Position numbers and translations under genes: made by a program
Notes under the pieces: generated by a model
Seen by the model: the letters and a program-made list of their open reading frames with translations, nothing else
What the model was told of the DNA's origin: nothing
The model's database searches: none
NCBI GenBank assembly: GCA_024281055.1
Contig: JAMXLF010000045.1
Coordinates: forward strand, 60,250-124,249
Length of the DNA stretch: 64,000 nt
Source: Geobacteraceae bacterium
GTDB lineage: Bacteria; Desulfobacterota; Desulfuromonadia; Geobacterales; Geobacteraceae
Direction: 5' to 3'
Shown: one piece after another, positions 1-8,334 of the stretch
How the letters are laid out: each line of letters opens with the position of its first letter
Position numbering within the stretch: position 1 is the stretch's first letter

Positions 1-869
1 AGGCCACCGCCGGTGGCGGCGGCAGAGGGATGAAGATTGTCCACTCCCCGGCAGCCCTCCCGAATGCCTTTGCTACGGCCAGGGCTGAGGCTCAGGCTGG
101 TTTCGGCAATCCCGAGGTCTACATCGAGAAGTACTGCGAACAGCCGCGCCACGTGGAGATCCAGATCCTTGCCGACAAGCATGGCAATGTTATCCATCTC
201 GGGGAACGGGACTGCTCGATCCAGCGCCGGCACCAGAAGATCATCGAAGAAGCTCCGTCAACGGTCAGCACCTCGGAATTGCGCAAAGCCATGGGCGACG
301 CCGCAGTCCGGGCGGCGAAGGCGGTCGGTTACAGCAGTGTTGGAACCATGGAATTCCTCGTGGACAAGGAAAATAATTTTTATTTCATGGAGATGAACAC
401 CCGCGTTCAGGTTGAGCATCCGGTGACGGAAATGGTGACCGGTGTGGATATCGTCCGGGAGCAGATCCGTTCTGCAGCTGGATTGAAACTTCGCTACAAG
501 CAGAGTGACATCAAGATCAACGGGCATGCCATCGAATGCCGTATAAATGCCGAAGACCCGGCCAAATTCACCCCCTGCCCCGGCAAGATCACCGGCTATC
601 ATACGCCTGGCGGCCTGGGGGTACGGGTCGACTCCTTCGTCTATGACCAGTACACGGTGCTTCCCCATTACGATTCGCTTATCGCCAAGCTGATCGTCCA
701 CGCCGAAACGCGGGAAGACGCCATCAAGAGGATGGCCAGGGCCCTTGACGAATATATCATAGAGGGGATCAAGACGACCATCCCGTTCCATAAGAGGATC
801 ATGGCCAACAAAGACTTTATTCAGGGAAACATCGATACCAGTTTCCTGGAAAAGGTGGTGCTGGAGTAG
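1..869 (+). CDS. accC: Acetyl-CoA carboxylase biotin carboxylase subunit (3' part)
   Basis: The frame is open from the window edge, so the N-terminal third, including the start of the ATP-grasp domain, is missing. The remaining part contains the ATP-grasp segment [13 protein letters not shown], the catalytic loop [14 protein letters not shown] with the conserved Arg and Glu residues, and the C-terminal biotin carboxylase domain ([11 protein letters not shown] to the end). The family enzyme carboxylates biotin on the carrier protein AccB with ATP and bicarbonate, the first step of malonyl-CoA synthesis in the cytoplasm. accB probably lies just upstream, outside the window. gcvH follows after 2 bases, so the two are almost certainly co-transcribed. 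The accA subunit gene is far away at 34192. Confidence 0.96.
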   Translation, partial: ATAGGGGRGMKIVHSPAALPNAFATARAEAQAGFGNPEVYIEKYCEQPRHVEIQILADKHGNVIHLGERDCSIQRRHQKIIEEAPSTVSTSELRKAMGDAAVRAAKAVGYSSVGTMEFLVDKENNFYFMEMNTRVQVEHPVTEMVTGVDIVREQIRSAAGLKLRYKQSDIKINGHAIECRINAEDPAKFTPCPGKITGYHTPGGLGVRVDSFVYDQYTVLPHYDSLIAKLIVHAETREDAIKRMARALDEYIIEGIKTTIPFHKRIMANKDFIQGNIDTSFLEKVVLE

Positions 870-871
870 CC

Positions 872-1258
872 ATGGATTTTCCGGAGGAGTTGAGGTACAG
901 TAAGGAGCATATCTGGGTCAGGGTCGAGGGAGGCAGGGCGGTCCTCGGGATAACCGATTACGCCCAGCAGGAGCTTGGACCGGTTACGGCGGTCGAGCTC
1001 CCGGACGTGGGTGATGAGTTGGAGCAGGACGACTCGTTCGGTTCCGTGGAAGCGCGAAAAACCGTGGCGGAGCTCTACGCACCGTTGAGCGGTCCGGTGG
1101 CAGAGATCAATGAAGAGCTCGATGAGACCCCCGAACTGATCAACGATGATCCGTACGACAGTGGCTGGCTGGTAGTTGTGACGGTTGTCGACTCGGAAGA
1201 GCTCAATCTGTTGATGACAGCTGAAGATTACGCGGAGTACGTTGCGGAAAACGAGTAA
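872..1258 (+). CDS. gcvH: Glycine cleavage system H protein
   Basis: A 128-residue protein with the H-protein fold signature: YSKEHIWVRVEGG near the N-terminus, GITDYAQQELG, and the lipoyl-lysine region ARKTVAELYAPLSG. By alignment the lipoylated residue is Lys63. Length is normal for the family. H protein carries the aminomethyl group between the P and T proteins of glycine cleavage, but no gcvT or gcvP is in the window. The position directly behind accC suggests this copy may instead serve as a lipoyl carrier for another process; that is inference. The gene ends at a clear rho-independent terminator, so it is the last gene of the accC transcript. Confidence 0.93.
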   Translation: MDFPEELRYSKEHIWVRVEGGRAVLGITDYAQQELGPVTAVELPDVGDELEQDDSFGSVEARKTVAELYAPLSGPVAEINEELDETPELINDDPYDSGWLVVVTVVDSEELNLLMTAEDYAEYVAENE

Positions 1259-1284
1259 AAAGAAACCGCTGTCCGGTTGTGAAA

Positions 1285-1313
1285 AAAGGCGAGCTTCGAT
1301 GCTCGCCTTTATT
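1285..1313 (+). terminator. Rho-independent terminator after gcvH
   Basis: A 10-bp perfect stem (AAAGGCGAGC / GCTCGCCTTT) with a 6-base loop is followed by a T-rich tail. It ends the accC-gcvH transcript and separates it from mqnA. Confidence 0.85.
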
Positions 1314-1327
1314 TATGGGAGAAACAC

Positions 1328-2155
1328 GTGACGCTCAGAATAGGCCAAATTGACTACGCGAACTGTACACCCATCTTCACGACGCTCCAGAGGTATTTCG
1401 ACTGTTCCCACTACCACTTTGTCCGGGGTGTCCCGGCAGTGCTCAACGAGATGCTCGCCCGGGGAGAAATCGATGTCTGCCCGTCTTCTTCCATCGCCTA
1501 TGGTTTCGCTCCCGAGAACTATTGCCTTCTTCCCGAACTTTCCATAAGCTCGATAGGACCGGTCAAGAGCGTCCTCCTTTTTTCCAGGCTTCCTTTAACC
1601 GCTTTGAATGAGCAGACCATCGGGCTGACGGCAGAATCGGCCACCTCGGTCAACCTCCTGAGGATCATTCTGGCAAAGCAGTACGGCTTTGTGAACGATT
1701 TCCAGAAGTTCGACCTCCCCCTTGACAGGGCGATCGAGTCATTCACGGCGCTTCTGCTTATCGGCGACGGTGCCCTCAAGGGGGCAGCTGCCAGCAACGG
1801 CCTCCACGTGTATGACCTGGGCGAGCTCTGGTATTCGTTCACCGGTCGCCCGTTCGTCTTCGCCCTCTGGATGGTGACGCGGCAGGCCGCGGAGCAGAAG
1901 CGTTCCGCGGTCAGTGCCCTCTCCAGGGACCTCCTCGCGGCAAAACGCCGTGCCTACGATTCCTACGAGGAGATTGCTGCCGGTTGCCGGGAACTGGCGT
2001 GGATGTCCGGTCCCGCGCTGGTCGATTACTGGCGAACTATTTCCTACGACCTGACTTCGGACCATCTCGAAGGGGTCCGGGTCTTTTACCGCTATGCGGC
2101 TGAGTTGGGGATACTGGCCCGGGAACCGGAAATACGGATTTTTGAGAATAATTAA
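1328..2155 (+). CDS. mqnA: Chorismate dehydratase MqnA (futalosine menaquinone pathway)
   Basis: A 275-residue protein beginning RIGQIDYANCTPIF, with PSSSIAYG and a periplasmic-binding-like fold typical of MqnA/MqnD. MqnA dehydrates chorismate to 3-[(1-carboxyvinyl)oxy]benzoate, the first step of the futalosine route to menaquinone, the quinone of anaerobic respiration in this group. The start is GTG, with GGAGA seven bases upstream; no ATG gives a better fit. It stands alone after the gcvH terminator and converges with the Nudix gene 22 bases downstream. No other mqn gene is visible in the window. Confidence 0.88.
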   Translation: MTLRIGQIDYANCTPIFTTLQRYFDCSHYHFVRGVPAVLNEMLARGEIDVCPSSSIAYGFAPENYCLLPELSISSIGPVKSVLLFSRLPLTALNEQTIGLTAESATSVNLLRIILAKQYGFVNDFQKFDLPLDRAIESFTALLLIGDGALKGAAASNGLHVYDLGELWYSFTGRPFVFALWMVTRQAAEQKRSAVSALSRDLLAAKRRAYDSYEEIAAGCRELAWMSGPALVDYWRTISYDLTSDHLEGVRVFYRYAAELGILAREPEIRIFENN

Positions 2156-2177
2156 GGGAGTGATGACGCAGCTTGCG

Positions 2178-2630
2178 TCAGATGAAGCCGTTCGCCTTCC
2201 TATCGGCGTAGTCGGCAAGTATTTTCCCATGGTCGAAACAGAGGGGTGAGGGGAGGGCGGTTAACGGGAATATCTCCAGGTGAGCGGCGTCGTCGCCGGC
2301 ACGGGGAGTACCGTTGGCTTCCGCTACATAAACCGTGGAAATGTTGTGCTGTCGGGGGTCTCGCGCCGGGTCCGAATAACAGCCGAGAAGGCGCAGGTTG
2401 GAGATGTCGAGGGAGGTCTCTTCCCGTGCTTCCCTGATGGCGGCATCCTCGAGCGTTTCACCGTAATCCACGAAACCACCCGGCAGTGCCCACCCGAACG
2501 GCTCATTCTTTCGCTCGACGAGGACAATCCCGTGGGCGAGTTCAATGATGATATCGACGGTAGGAAACGGATTCCGGTAAGCCTTAATTTTCTCCCCACA
2601 GCGGGGACAGGCGAGAAAGTCGTAGGGCAA
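2178..2630 (-). CDS. Nudix hydrolase
   Basis: A 150-residue protein with a short N-terminal CPRCG motif (Cys8, Cys11) and a Nudix box from Gly52 to about Ile76 (GGFVDYGETLEDAA followed by REAREETS). The final Gly of the REUXEExGU consensus is Ser here. Nudix enzymes hydrolyse nucleoside diphosphates linked to another group; the substrate cannot be told from sequence. The start is TTG: GGAGGAG lies 6 bases upstream and no in-frame ATG is as well placed. It converges on mqnA and is separated from the upstream minus-strand PxxKW gene by that gene's terminator. Confidence 0.88.
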   Translation of the reverse strand: MPYDFLACPRCGEKIKAYRNPFPTVDIIIELAHGIVLVERKNEPFGWALPGGFVDYGETLEDAAIREAREETSLDISNLRLLGCYSDPARDPRQHNISTVYVAEANGTPRAGDDAAHLEIFPLTALPSPLCFDHGKILADYADRKANGFI

Positions 2631-2660
2631 CGTTTTCTCCTCCGGAAGCAGGGTGGCACA

Positions 2661-2688
2661 ATAAAAAAGGGAGGATTTCTCCTCCCTT
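2661..2688 (-). terminator. Terminator of the PxxKW gene
   Basis: Stem AAGGGAGGA / TCCTCCCTT with a 4-base loop. The A-run on the plus strand gives a U-run on the minus-strand transcript, so it terminates the gene at 2709-3005. Confidence 0.8.
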
Positions 2689-2708
2689 CGAAATAATGCG
2701 GCTGGGCC

Positions 2709-3005
2709 TTATTTCTTCTTGCCGCCACCACCGGATGCTTTTTTGGAAGCCTTAAGGGGATTGACCTTGGTATCTTCGGTCTTTATCTCAACCTTTACAT
2801 GGGTGGCGAAGTTGCAGATCCCTCCGACCCATTTCTTTCCCGGTGCGGGATAGGCGCTGCAGACCCTGCCGATAGATCCCTCAACGACTCTTTCGCATCC
2901 TTCGCAATCATCCACGATGGCCTGGCAGGACCCCTCGGTAAAATTGCACCCGTTTTTCCCCCAGAAGGTACACTCGGTACCGGGAAGTACCGTTTGACAC
3001 TGCAT
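2709..3005 (-). CDS. PxxKW family cysteine-rich protein
   Basis: A 98-residue protein with nine Cys residues in the first 65 positions (CQTVLPGTEC, CEGCERVVEG, VCSAYPAPGKKW) and a basic Lys/Gly-rich tail ending GGGGKKK. The PAPGKKW string is the signature that names the PxxKW family found in Geobacter relatives; its function is unknown, but the Cys pattern suggests metal binding or a redox role. A strong Shine-Dalgarno (AGAGGAGG) precedes the ATG. It has its own promoter and terminator, so it is a monocistronic and probably well-expressed gene. Confidence 0.85.
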   Translation of the reverse strand: MQCQTVLPGTECTFWGKNGCNFTEGSCQAIVDDCEGCERVVEGSIGRVCSAYPAPGKKWVGGICNFATHVKVEIKTEDTKVNPLKASKKASGGGGKKK

Positions 3006-3050
3006 GGTTAATCCTCCTCTGTTGTTTCTTCGTAAACGTTCGATAAATTC

Positions 3051-3080
3051 ACTCTACCAATTCTAAAAGAAAAATGTCAA
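3051..3080 (-). promoter_or_regulatory. Sigma-70 type promoter of the PxxKW gene
   Basis: On the minus strand a perfect TTGACA (-35, 3075-3080) is followed after 18 bases by TAGAGT (-10, 3051-3056), about 45 bases upstream of the ATG. Confidence 0.55.
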
Positions 3081-3280
3081 CAGGAAAAATCCCGTGTACA
3101 AGGCCCTTTTTCTTGACTCGCCAAGGCCTATGGATTAACCTTAAACCGGTTTTTCCGGAAGTCAACCCGCAACTGTATGGTGATTGGCAGTTTTACGGCT
3201 GACAAAGGGTTCTTTTTAGTCTGTCTGTGGTTGGTCCGGTAGAAAATTCTGTGATTCTGGATGACAAAGGAGGGAGTTCC

Positions 3281-4699
3281 ATGGGGCGCATAACCTTCGG
3301 GACGTCCGGTTGGCGTGGGATACTGTGCGAGGACTTCATCTTCGAGAACGTAAAAGTCGTCACCCAGGCCATAGCCGACCACATAATCGCGCGAGGTGAT
3401 CGGGAGAAGGGGATTATCGTCGGCTACGATTCCCGGTTCATGGGAGAGCGCTTCGCCAGGGAAGCTGCGCGGGTCCTGACGGGAGCCGGCATCAAGACTT
3501 ATCTTTGCCGGCGGGATACGCCGACACCGGTGATCGCTTTCGAGATCCTTCGCCGCAAAACCGCCGGGGCCATCAACTTCACCGCGAGCCACAACCCTCC
3601 CGAATACAACGGCATCAAGTTCTCTCCTGCCTGGGGTGGGCCGGCCCTTCCGGAAACGACCCGCGACATCGAAGTACGTGCCAATGCCATGCTCGGGGAG
3701 GTCTGTTACCAGGAGCGACCCCTGGACGAGGCAGTGCGTACCGGTCTACTCGAGGAGATCGATCCTCGGGAGCCCTACCTGCGAAGCCTTGAGGAAAAAG
3801 TCGACTTTGCCGCCATCGCTTCCCTGGGAACGGTGGCTGTGAATCCTCTCTACGGCACCGGCCGCGGCTACCTGGAAGAGCCCCTTCAGGCCCGCCAGCT
3901 CGGAGTGAAAATCGTCAACGCCCATCGCGATCCTTATTTCGGCGGTTTTCCGCCCGAGCCTTCCGAAAAGTATATCCAGGACTTCATCAACATGGTTAAG
4001 GGAGACCCCGCCATAAGGCTGGGGCTTGCCACCGACGGCGACGCCGACCGCTTCGGCATTGTCGACGAAGATGGCACCTTCATCGAGCCCAACTATGTCA
4101 TTGCCCTGCTCCTCGATTATCTTGTCCGCGTCCGGGGCATGAAGGGTGGGGTGGCGCGCAGCGTGGCGACCTCGCACCTGATCGATGCCGTAGCTCGCCG
4201 ACATGGCATCGAAGTTCATGAAACTCCGGTCGGCTTCAAGTACATCGGTGAATTGATCAGTCAGGACCGCATCATCATCGGCGGGGAGGAGAGTGCCGGG
4301 CTTTCCATCCAGGGACATGTGCCGGAAAAGGACGGCATTCTCGCCTGCTTCCTTGTGGCGGAAATGGTTGCCCGCGAGGGGATGTCGGTACGGGCTCTCC
4401 TGGAAAGGCTCTACAGCCAGGTGGGGCGTTATGTCACACGACGGGAGAACATCCATCTCACCCCCGAACTGGAGGATGCCTTTGCTGCCAAAATGAGCGC
4501 CACTCCCGCAGCCTTTGCCGGGATAAAGGTAACGGAAATGGTGACTATTGACGGCACAAAGTTCATCATGGAAGACGGCAGCTGGCTATTGTTCCGCAAA
4601 TCCGGGACCGAGCCGGTGGTACGGCTCTACGGAGAGGCTGCATCGAATGAAAGGCTTACGGCCGTCCTGGCAGCGGGGCGAGAGTTCATTCTCGCGTGA
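3281..4699 (+). CDS. Phosphoglucomutase/phosphomannomutase family protein
   Basis: A 472-residue alpha-D-phosphohexomutase. It has the phosphoserine loop TASHNPPEYNG with Ser103 as the phosphorylated residue, the metal loop DGDADR (Asp252, Asp254, Asp256), the sugar-binding GGEESAGLS and the C-terminal phosphate-binding RKSGTEPVVRLYGE. The enzyme interconverts hexose 1- and 6-phosphates for polysaccharide or glycogen precursors; glucose versus mannose versus glucosamine specificity is not decidable here. A longer reading from 3227 is possible, but AAAGGAGGG lies directly upstream of the ATG at 3281 and the conserved ITFGTSGWRG begins three residues later. It is monocistronic, with a strong terminator. 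Confidence 0.92.
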   Translation: MGRITFGTSGWRGILCEDFIFENVKVVTQAIADHIIARGDREKGIIVGYDSRFMGERFAREAARVLTGAGIKTYLCRRDTPTPVIAFEILRRKTAGAINFTASHNPPEYNGIKFSPAWGGPALPETTRDIEVRANAMLGEVCYQERPLDEAVRTGLLEEIDPREPYLRSLEEKVDFAAIASLGTVAVNPLYGTGRGYLEEPLQARQLGVKIVNAHRDPYFGGFPPEPSEKYIQDFINMVKGDPAIRLGLATDGDADRFGIVDEDGTFIEPNYVIALLLDYLVRVRGMKGGVARSVATSHLIDAVARRHGIEVHETPVGFKYIGELISQDRIIIGGEESAGLSIQGHVPEKDGILACFLVAEMVAREGMSVRALLERLYSQVGRYVTRRENIHLTPELEDAFAAKMSATPAAFAGIKVTEMVTIDGTKFIMEDGSWLLFRKSGTEPVVRLYGEAASNERLTAVLAAGREFILA

Positions 4700-4721
4700 T
4701 GCCTTCTCTAAACACGGCAAC

Positions 4722-4761
4722 GGCGCCCTGGAGACCATAATTCTCCATGGCGCTTTTTTTT
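4722..4761 (+). terminator. Rho-independent terminator after phosphohexomutase
   Basis: Interrupted stem GCGCC..GGAGA / TCTCC..GGCGC followed by eight T residues. Confidence 0.85.
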
Positions 4762-4812
4762 GTATTTGTATGATTCCTGACCGATTTACTCTGCAAAAAC
4801 GCACCTTGGTTA

Positions 4813-4841
4813 TTGGCAAAAGATGGAGAATCAGCTATAAT
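4813..4841 (+). promoter_or_regulatory. Promoter of nifU-nifS
   Basis: TTGGCA (-35) and a perfect TATAAT (-10) with 17 bases between, 39 bases upstream of the nifU start. This is a consensus sigma-70 promoter, not the sigma-54 type used by nitrogen-fixation operons, which fits a housekeeping Fe-S role for these genes. Confidence 0.75.
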
Positions 4842-4879
4842 CCTTCTTTCAACACAGATACCTTCTGGAGGAAATCACA

Positions 4880-5740
4880 ATGTGGGATTATACGGACAAG
4901 GTAAAAGAGCATTTCTTGAACCCGAGAAATGTTGGTGACATACAGGACGCTGACGCGATCGGCGAGGTGGGGAGTCTTGCCTGCGGCGACGCCCTCAAGC
5001 TTTTTCTCAAGCTCGACGACAAGAAAGAGCGGATCGTTGACGCCAAGTTCCAGACCTTCGGCTGCGGCAGTGCCATTGCCTCGTCGTCGGCCCTGACCGA
5101 GATGATAAAGGGGAAGACTCTCGATGAGGCGCTCGGCATTACGAACCAGGAGATCGCCGACTTCCTCGGCGGGCTCCCCGAGGAGAAGATGCACTGCTCG
5201 GTCATGGGGCAAGAGGCCCTCGAGGTGGCGATCGCCAAGTACCGAGGCCACGCGGTCCCGAGCCACAGTCACGATCATCTCCATGATGAGCAGGAAGGGG
5301 AGATCGTTTGCAAGTGCTTCGGTCTCACGGACGGATTTCTGAGGAAAGTCATCGCCCAGAACCGGCTCCATACCGCCGAGCAGGTGACCCATTTCACCAA
5401 GGCGGGTGGCGCGTGCGGCGGCTGCATCCCGAAGATCAAGGAGCTCATCGCCGAGGTCCTCGGCGAACAGGTCGAAGAGGCGCGGAAGAAGCCCGAGAAA
5501 CTTACCAACCTGCGCAAGATGCAGCTCATTCAGGATGTGTTGGAGAAGGAGATACGTCCTCAGCTCTGGGCAGACGGGGGAGACCTGGAACTGGTGGACA
5601 TCGACGGACCGAAGGTGCAGATCGCATTTCGCAAGGCGTGTGCCGGTTGCGTTTCGTCGGGATATACCGCTAAGTTTGTGGAACAGAAGCTGCGCGACCT
5701 GGTGAGCAGTGACATCACCGTTGAGGAGGTGGAGGGATGA
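4880..5740 (+). CDS. nifU: Fe-S cluster assembly scaffold NifU
   Basis: A 286-residue three-domain NifU. The IscU-like N-terminal domain has Cys35, Cys62 and Cys106. A central BFD-like [2Fe-2S] domain has Cys144, Cys146, Cys179 and Cys182. The C-terminal Nfu-type domain has Cys254 and Cys257 (KACAGCVSSG). It builds transient Fe-S clusters from sulfur delivered by NifS and passes them to apoproteins. A His-rich stretch (SHSHDHLHDE, about 129-138) sits in the first interdomain linker. The ribosome site CTGGAGGAAATCACA is strong. It overlaps nifS by 4 bases (ATGA), so translation is likely coupled. No nif structural genes are nearby, so this is probably the general Fe-S assembly pair. Confidence 0.95.
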   Translation: MWDYTDKVKEHFLNPRNVGDIQDADAIGEVGSLACGDALKLFLKLDDKKERIVDAKFQTFGCGSAIASSSALTEMIKGKTLDEALGITNQEIADFLGGLPEEKMHCSVMGQEALEVAIAKYRGHAVPSHSHDHLHDEQEGEIVCKCFGLTDGFLRKVIAQNRLHTAEQVTHFTKAGGACGGCIPKIKELIAEVLGEQVEEARKKPEKLTNLRKMQLIQDVLEKEIRPQLWADGGDLELVDIDGPKVQIAFRKACAGCVSSGYTAKFVEQKLRDLVSSDITVEEVEG

Positions 5741-6912
5741 ATGAGATCTACCTGGACAACAATGCCACCACCAAGGTAGACGAGGCGGTTTTTGAAGAGA
5801 TGCGACCCTACTTCTGCGAGCTGTACGGTAATCCAAGCTCCATGCATTTCTTCGGCGGTCAGGTGCAGAAAAAGGTGGACGAGGCGAGGAGCCGGGTGGC
5901 GGCCCTTTTGGGGGCAGCTCCGGAGGAGATCATCTTCACCGCCTGCGGCACGGAGAGCGACAATGCGGCGATCCGCTCAGCCATCGAGGCCTTCCCGGAA
6001 AAGCGTCATATCATCACCACGCGGGTGGAGCACCCGGCGGTACTGACCCTCTGCCGCAATCTGACCAAGAAGGGGTACCGGGTCACGGAGCTGGGGGTGG
6101 ATGGCGAAGGAAGGCTCGATCTGGAAGAGCTGAAGAGGGTCATCGACGATGACACCGCCATCGTCTCGGTCATGTACGCCAACAACGAGACCGGCGTGGT
6201 CTTCCCCATCGAGGAGATTGGGGCCATCGTCAAGGAGCGGGGGGCGCTGTTCCACACCGATGCGGTGCAGGCCGTGGGGAAGATTCCTCTCGATATGGCC
6301 GCGTCAACCGTGGACATGCTCTCCCTTTCCGGCCACAAGCTCCATGCACCCAAGGGGATCGGCGCCCTTTACCTCCGCAGGGGAGTGCCGTTCCGGCCTT
6401 TCCTCGTGGGGGGGCACCAGGAGAAGAATCGCCGGGCAGGGACCGAGGCAACCTCCTCCATCATCGCCCTCGGCAAAGCGTGCGAGCTGGCGGCCCAATA
6501 CATGGAAGAAGAGAACACCAGGGTGAAGGCACTGCGGGACCGGCTGGAGCGGGAGCTCATGGCCCTCATCCCCAATGCCCGGATCAACGGCGGCTCGGCA
6601 CCTCGCCTTCCCAACACCCTCTCCATCGCCTTCGAGTTCGTGGAAGGTGAGCTGATCCTCCTCTACCTCAGCGAAAAGGTGATCTGCGCGTCGTCGGGGA
6701 GTGCCTGTACTTCCGGCTCCCTGGAGCCGTCCCACGTCCTGCGGGCCATGGGAGTCCCCTTTACCTGCGCCCACGGCTCGATCCGCTTCTCCCTCTCCCG
6801 GTTCACCACGGACGAGGAGATAGATACCGTGATCCGCGAGCTCCCTCCGATTATCAGGCGGGGGAGGGAGATGTCCCCCTTCGGCCGGGAGTTTCTCGCC
6901 TCCGCCGGCTAA
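5737..6912 (+). CDS. nifS: Cysteine desulfurase NifS
   Basis: A 391-residue class V aminotransferase-fold enzyme. Key sites are the HTDAVQAVGK loop, the PLP lysine Lys201 in SGHKLHAPKG, and the catalytic Cys324 in CASSGSACTSGSLEPSHVL. It removes sulfur from cysteine as an enzyme persulfide and hands it to NifU. The start overlaps the nifU stop (ATGA). Length and motif order are those of NifS/IscS group I enzymes. Beyond its stop there is a hairpin shared with the convergent CBS gene. Confidence 0.95.
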   Translation: MNEIYLDNNATTKVDEAVFEEMRPYFCELYGNPSSMHFFGGQVQKKVDEARSRVAALLGAAPEEIIFTACGTESDNAAIRSAIEAFPEKRHIITTRVEHPAVLTLCRNLTKKGYRVTELGVDGEGRLDLEELKRVIDDDTAIVSVMYANNETGVVFPIEEIGAIVKERGALFHTDAVQAVGKIPLDMAASTVDMLSLSGHKLHAPKGIGALYLRRGVPFRPFLVGGHQEKNRRAGTEATSSIIALGKACELAAQYMEEENTRVKALRDRLERELMALIPNARINGGSAPRLPNTLSIAFEFVEGELILLYLSEKVICASSGSACTSGSLEPSHVLRAMGVPFTCAHGSIRFSLSRFTTDEEIDTVIRELPPIIRRGREMSPFGREFLASAG

Positions 6913-6947
6913 AAACAACACGAGCTAAAAGCGGCTCCCGACAAACG

Positions 6948-6989
6948 AAAACCCCGATGCGTGAAAATCGTCCTTCCGCTTCGGGGTTT
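6948..6989. terminator. Hairpin between nifS and the CBS gene
   Basis: Inverted repeat AAACCCCGA / TCGGGGTTT with a 23-24-base loop between two convergent genes. The T-runs are short, so this is a plausible but weak bidirectional terminator. Confidence 0.45.
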
Positions 6990-7022
6990 GTCGTTTCTGG
7001 AGTTCGCGGGGAATGGAAATCG

Positions 7023-7460
7023 TTACAGCGCGCATGCCTCGGGTGTCATCCGGCAGATCTCGATGAGCGCCTCCAAGAGGTTGGTGGTGGTGAGGATCCC
7101 CACAAGTTCGTCCCTTTCGTTGACAACGAGAATGCCGTTCAGTTTCCGGTCGTGGAGAAGCTTGGCCACGTCGGTGAGGGGGGTGTCCGGTGCGATCTTG
7201 TACGGGTTCGGGTTCATCGCCGCGGTTACCGGTGTTTTTGAAAGGAGGTAGTGGAGCTCCCAGGTGTCGAGGGAGGTAGCCTTGCTCGGCTGGAAGTCGA
7301 GGATCATCTTCTCCGTGACGATGCCGACGATCTTTCCCCTGTCCATGACCGGGAGCCGGCGGATCTGTTTCTCCTTCATGAGGTGGATCGCCTCGATGAC
7401 CGTGGCATCCTTCTCTATGGTGATGGGGTTGCGGGTCATCCACTTCTCGACCTTCGTCAT
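7023..7460 (-). CDS. CBS-domain pair protein
   Basis: A 145-residue protein consisting almost only of two CBS motifs: MTRNPITIEKDATVIEAIHLM with IRRLPVMDRGKIVGIVTEK, then MNPNPYKIAPDTPLTDVAKLL with LNGILVVNERDELVGILTT. CBS pairs bind adenine nucleotides and act as energy sensors; stand-alone ones have no fixed partner. The start used here has GGAGGGAG just upstream; a longer frame to 7568 runs into the palindromic repeat and is rejected. It lies downstream of livF on the same strand, but the 119-bp repeat between them makes co-transcription uncertain. Confidence 0.88.
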   Translation of the reverse strand: MTKVEKWMTRNPITIEKDATVIEAIHLMKEKQIRRLPVMDRGKIVGIVTEKMILDFQPSKATSLDTWELHYLLSKTPVTAAMNPNPYKIAPDTPLTDVAKLLHDRKLNGILVVNERDELVGILTTTNLLEALIEICRMTPEACAL

Positions 7461-7474
7461 ATCTCCCTCCGTGC

Positions 7475-7593
7475 GAGCGCGGCTTTTTGGCAATCTCGTC
7501 GTCGCGCTCCTTCCCGCGACGCTCAACGTACGGTCAGTACGCCTCGCGCCCCGCTCGTCGCGCGCCAACGAGCTTGCCGAAAAATCCGCGCTC
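7475..7593. repeat. 119-bp imperfect palindromic element, copy A
   Basis: The outer arms GAGCGCGG (7475-7482) and CCGCGCTC (7586-7593) and the inner arms CGTAC (7527-7531) and GTACG (7537-7541) share the same exact centre at 7534. Intermediate arms (GGCAA / TTGCC) also match. The element fills the livF-CBS gap. It has the same architecture as the element at 34022-34145. Confidence 0.7.
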
Positions 7594-7617
7594 TGAAATT
7601 GGCTGTGAAAGGTACGG

Positions 7618-8322
7618 CTACATTCCCAGAAACGCCTTCTTCACGTGCTCGTTGTTGAGGAGCTCTTCCCCTCCGCCGGTGAGGACCACCCTGCCGGTCT
7701 CCAGGACATACGCCCGGTGGGCGATGCGCAGCGACTGGTAGACGTTCTGCTCGACCAGGAGCACGGTCACCCCCTGACGGTTGATCTCCTGGATGATGTC
7801 GAAGATGAACTTCACCAGCAGAGGGGACAGGCCGAGGGACGGCTCGTCCAACAGGAGGAGCTTCGGATTGGCCATGAGTCCGCGGGCGATGGCGAGCATC
7901 TGCTGCTCTCCGCCAGACATGGTGCCGCCGAGCTGCTTCTCCCGTTCCTTGAGGCGGGGGAAGAGGGCGAAGACCCGGTCGATGTTGGCCTCCCTGTCCG
8001 GCCGGGCGCTCCTGATGAACGAACCCATTCTCAGGTTCTCCAGGACGGTCATCTCGGGGAATATCTTGCGCCCCTCCGGCACCTGCACGATCCCCATCCC
8101 GACCACTTCATGGGGTTCCAGTTTTCCCAGGTCGGTGCCGTTAAAGGTGATGGTGCCGCTGCTCCAGGTCACCAGCCGGGAGACGTTCTTCAGGGTGGTC
8201 GATTTGCCGGCTCCGTTGGCGCCGACGACGGTGACGATCTCCCCCTGGTGGACCTCAAGGTCGATATCCCAGAGCACCTTCAGGTCGCCGTACGAGAAGT
8301 TGAGCCTGTCGATTTTCAGCAT
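7618..8322 (-). CDS. livF: Branched-chain amino acid ABC transporter ATP-binding protein LivF
   Basis: A 234-residue ABC ATPase with Walker A GANGAGKST, signature MSGGEQQMLAIARGL, Walker B LLLLDEPSLGL and the switch His in LLVEQNV. The order behind livG and the LivF-like C-terminus (AYVLETGRVVLTGGGEELL) identify it as the second ATPase of a Liv/HAAT system importing branched-chain or related amino acids. A longer frame to 8373 would translate the GTGAGAC word repeat (giving LTSHVSHLTS) and is rejected; the start used has CGAGG 11 bases upstream. Confidence 0.93.
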   Translation of the reverse strand: MLKIDRLNFSYGDLKVLWDIDLEVHQGEIVTVVGANGAGKSTTLKNVSRLVTWSSGTITFNGTDLGKLEPHEVVGMGIVQVPEGRKIFPEMTVLENLRMGSFIRSARPDREANIDRVFALFPRLKEREKQLGGTMSGGEQQMLAIARGLMANPKLLLLDEPSLGLSPLLVKFIFDIIQEINRQGVTVLLVEQNVYQSLRIAHRAYVLETGRVVLTGGGEELLNNEHVKKAFLGM

Positions 8323-8334
8323 GCAAGAAACCTC

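Noticed and set aside
4880..6912. nifU-nifS as part of a nitrogen-fixation cluster
   Set aside because: The promoter is sigma-70 type and no nif structural or assembly genes flank the pair.
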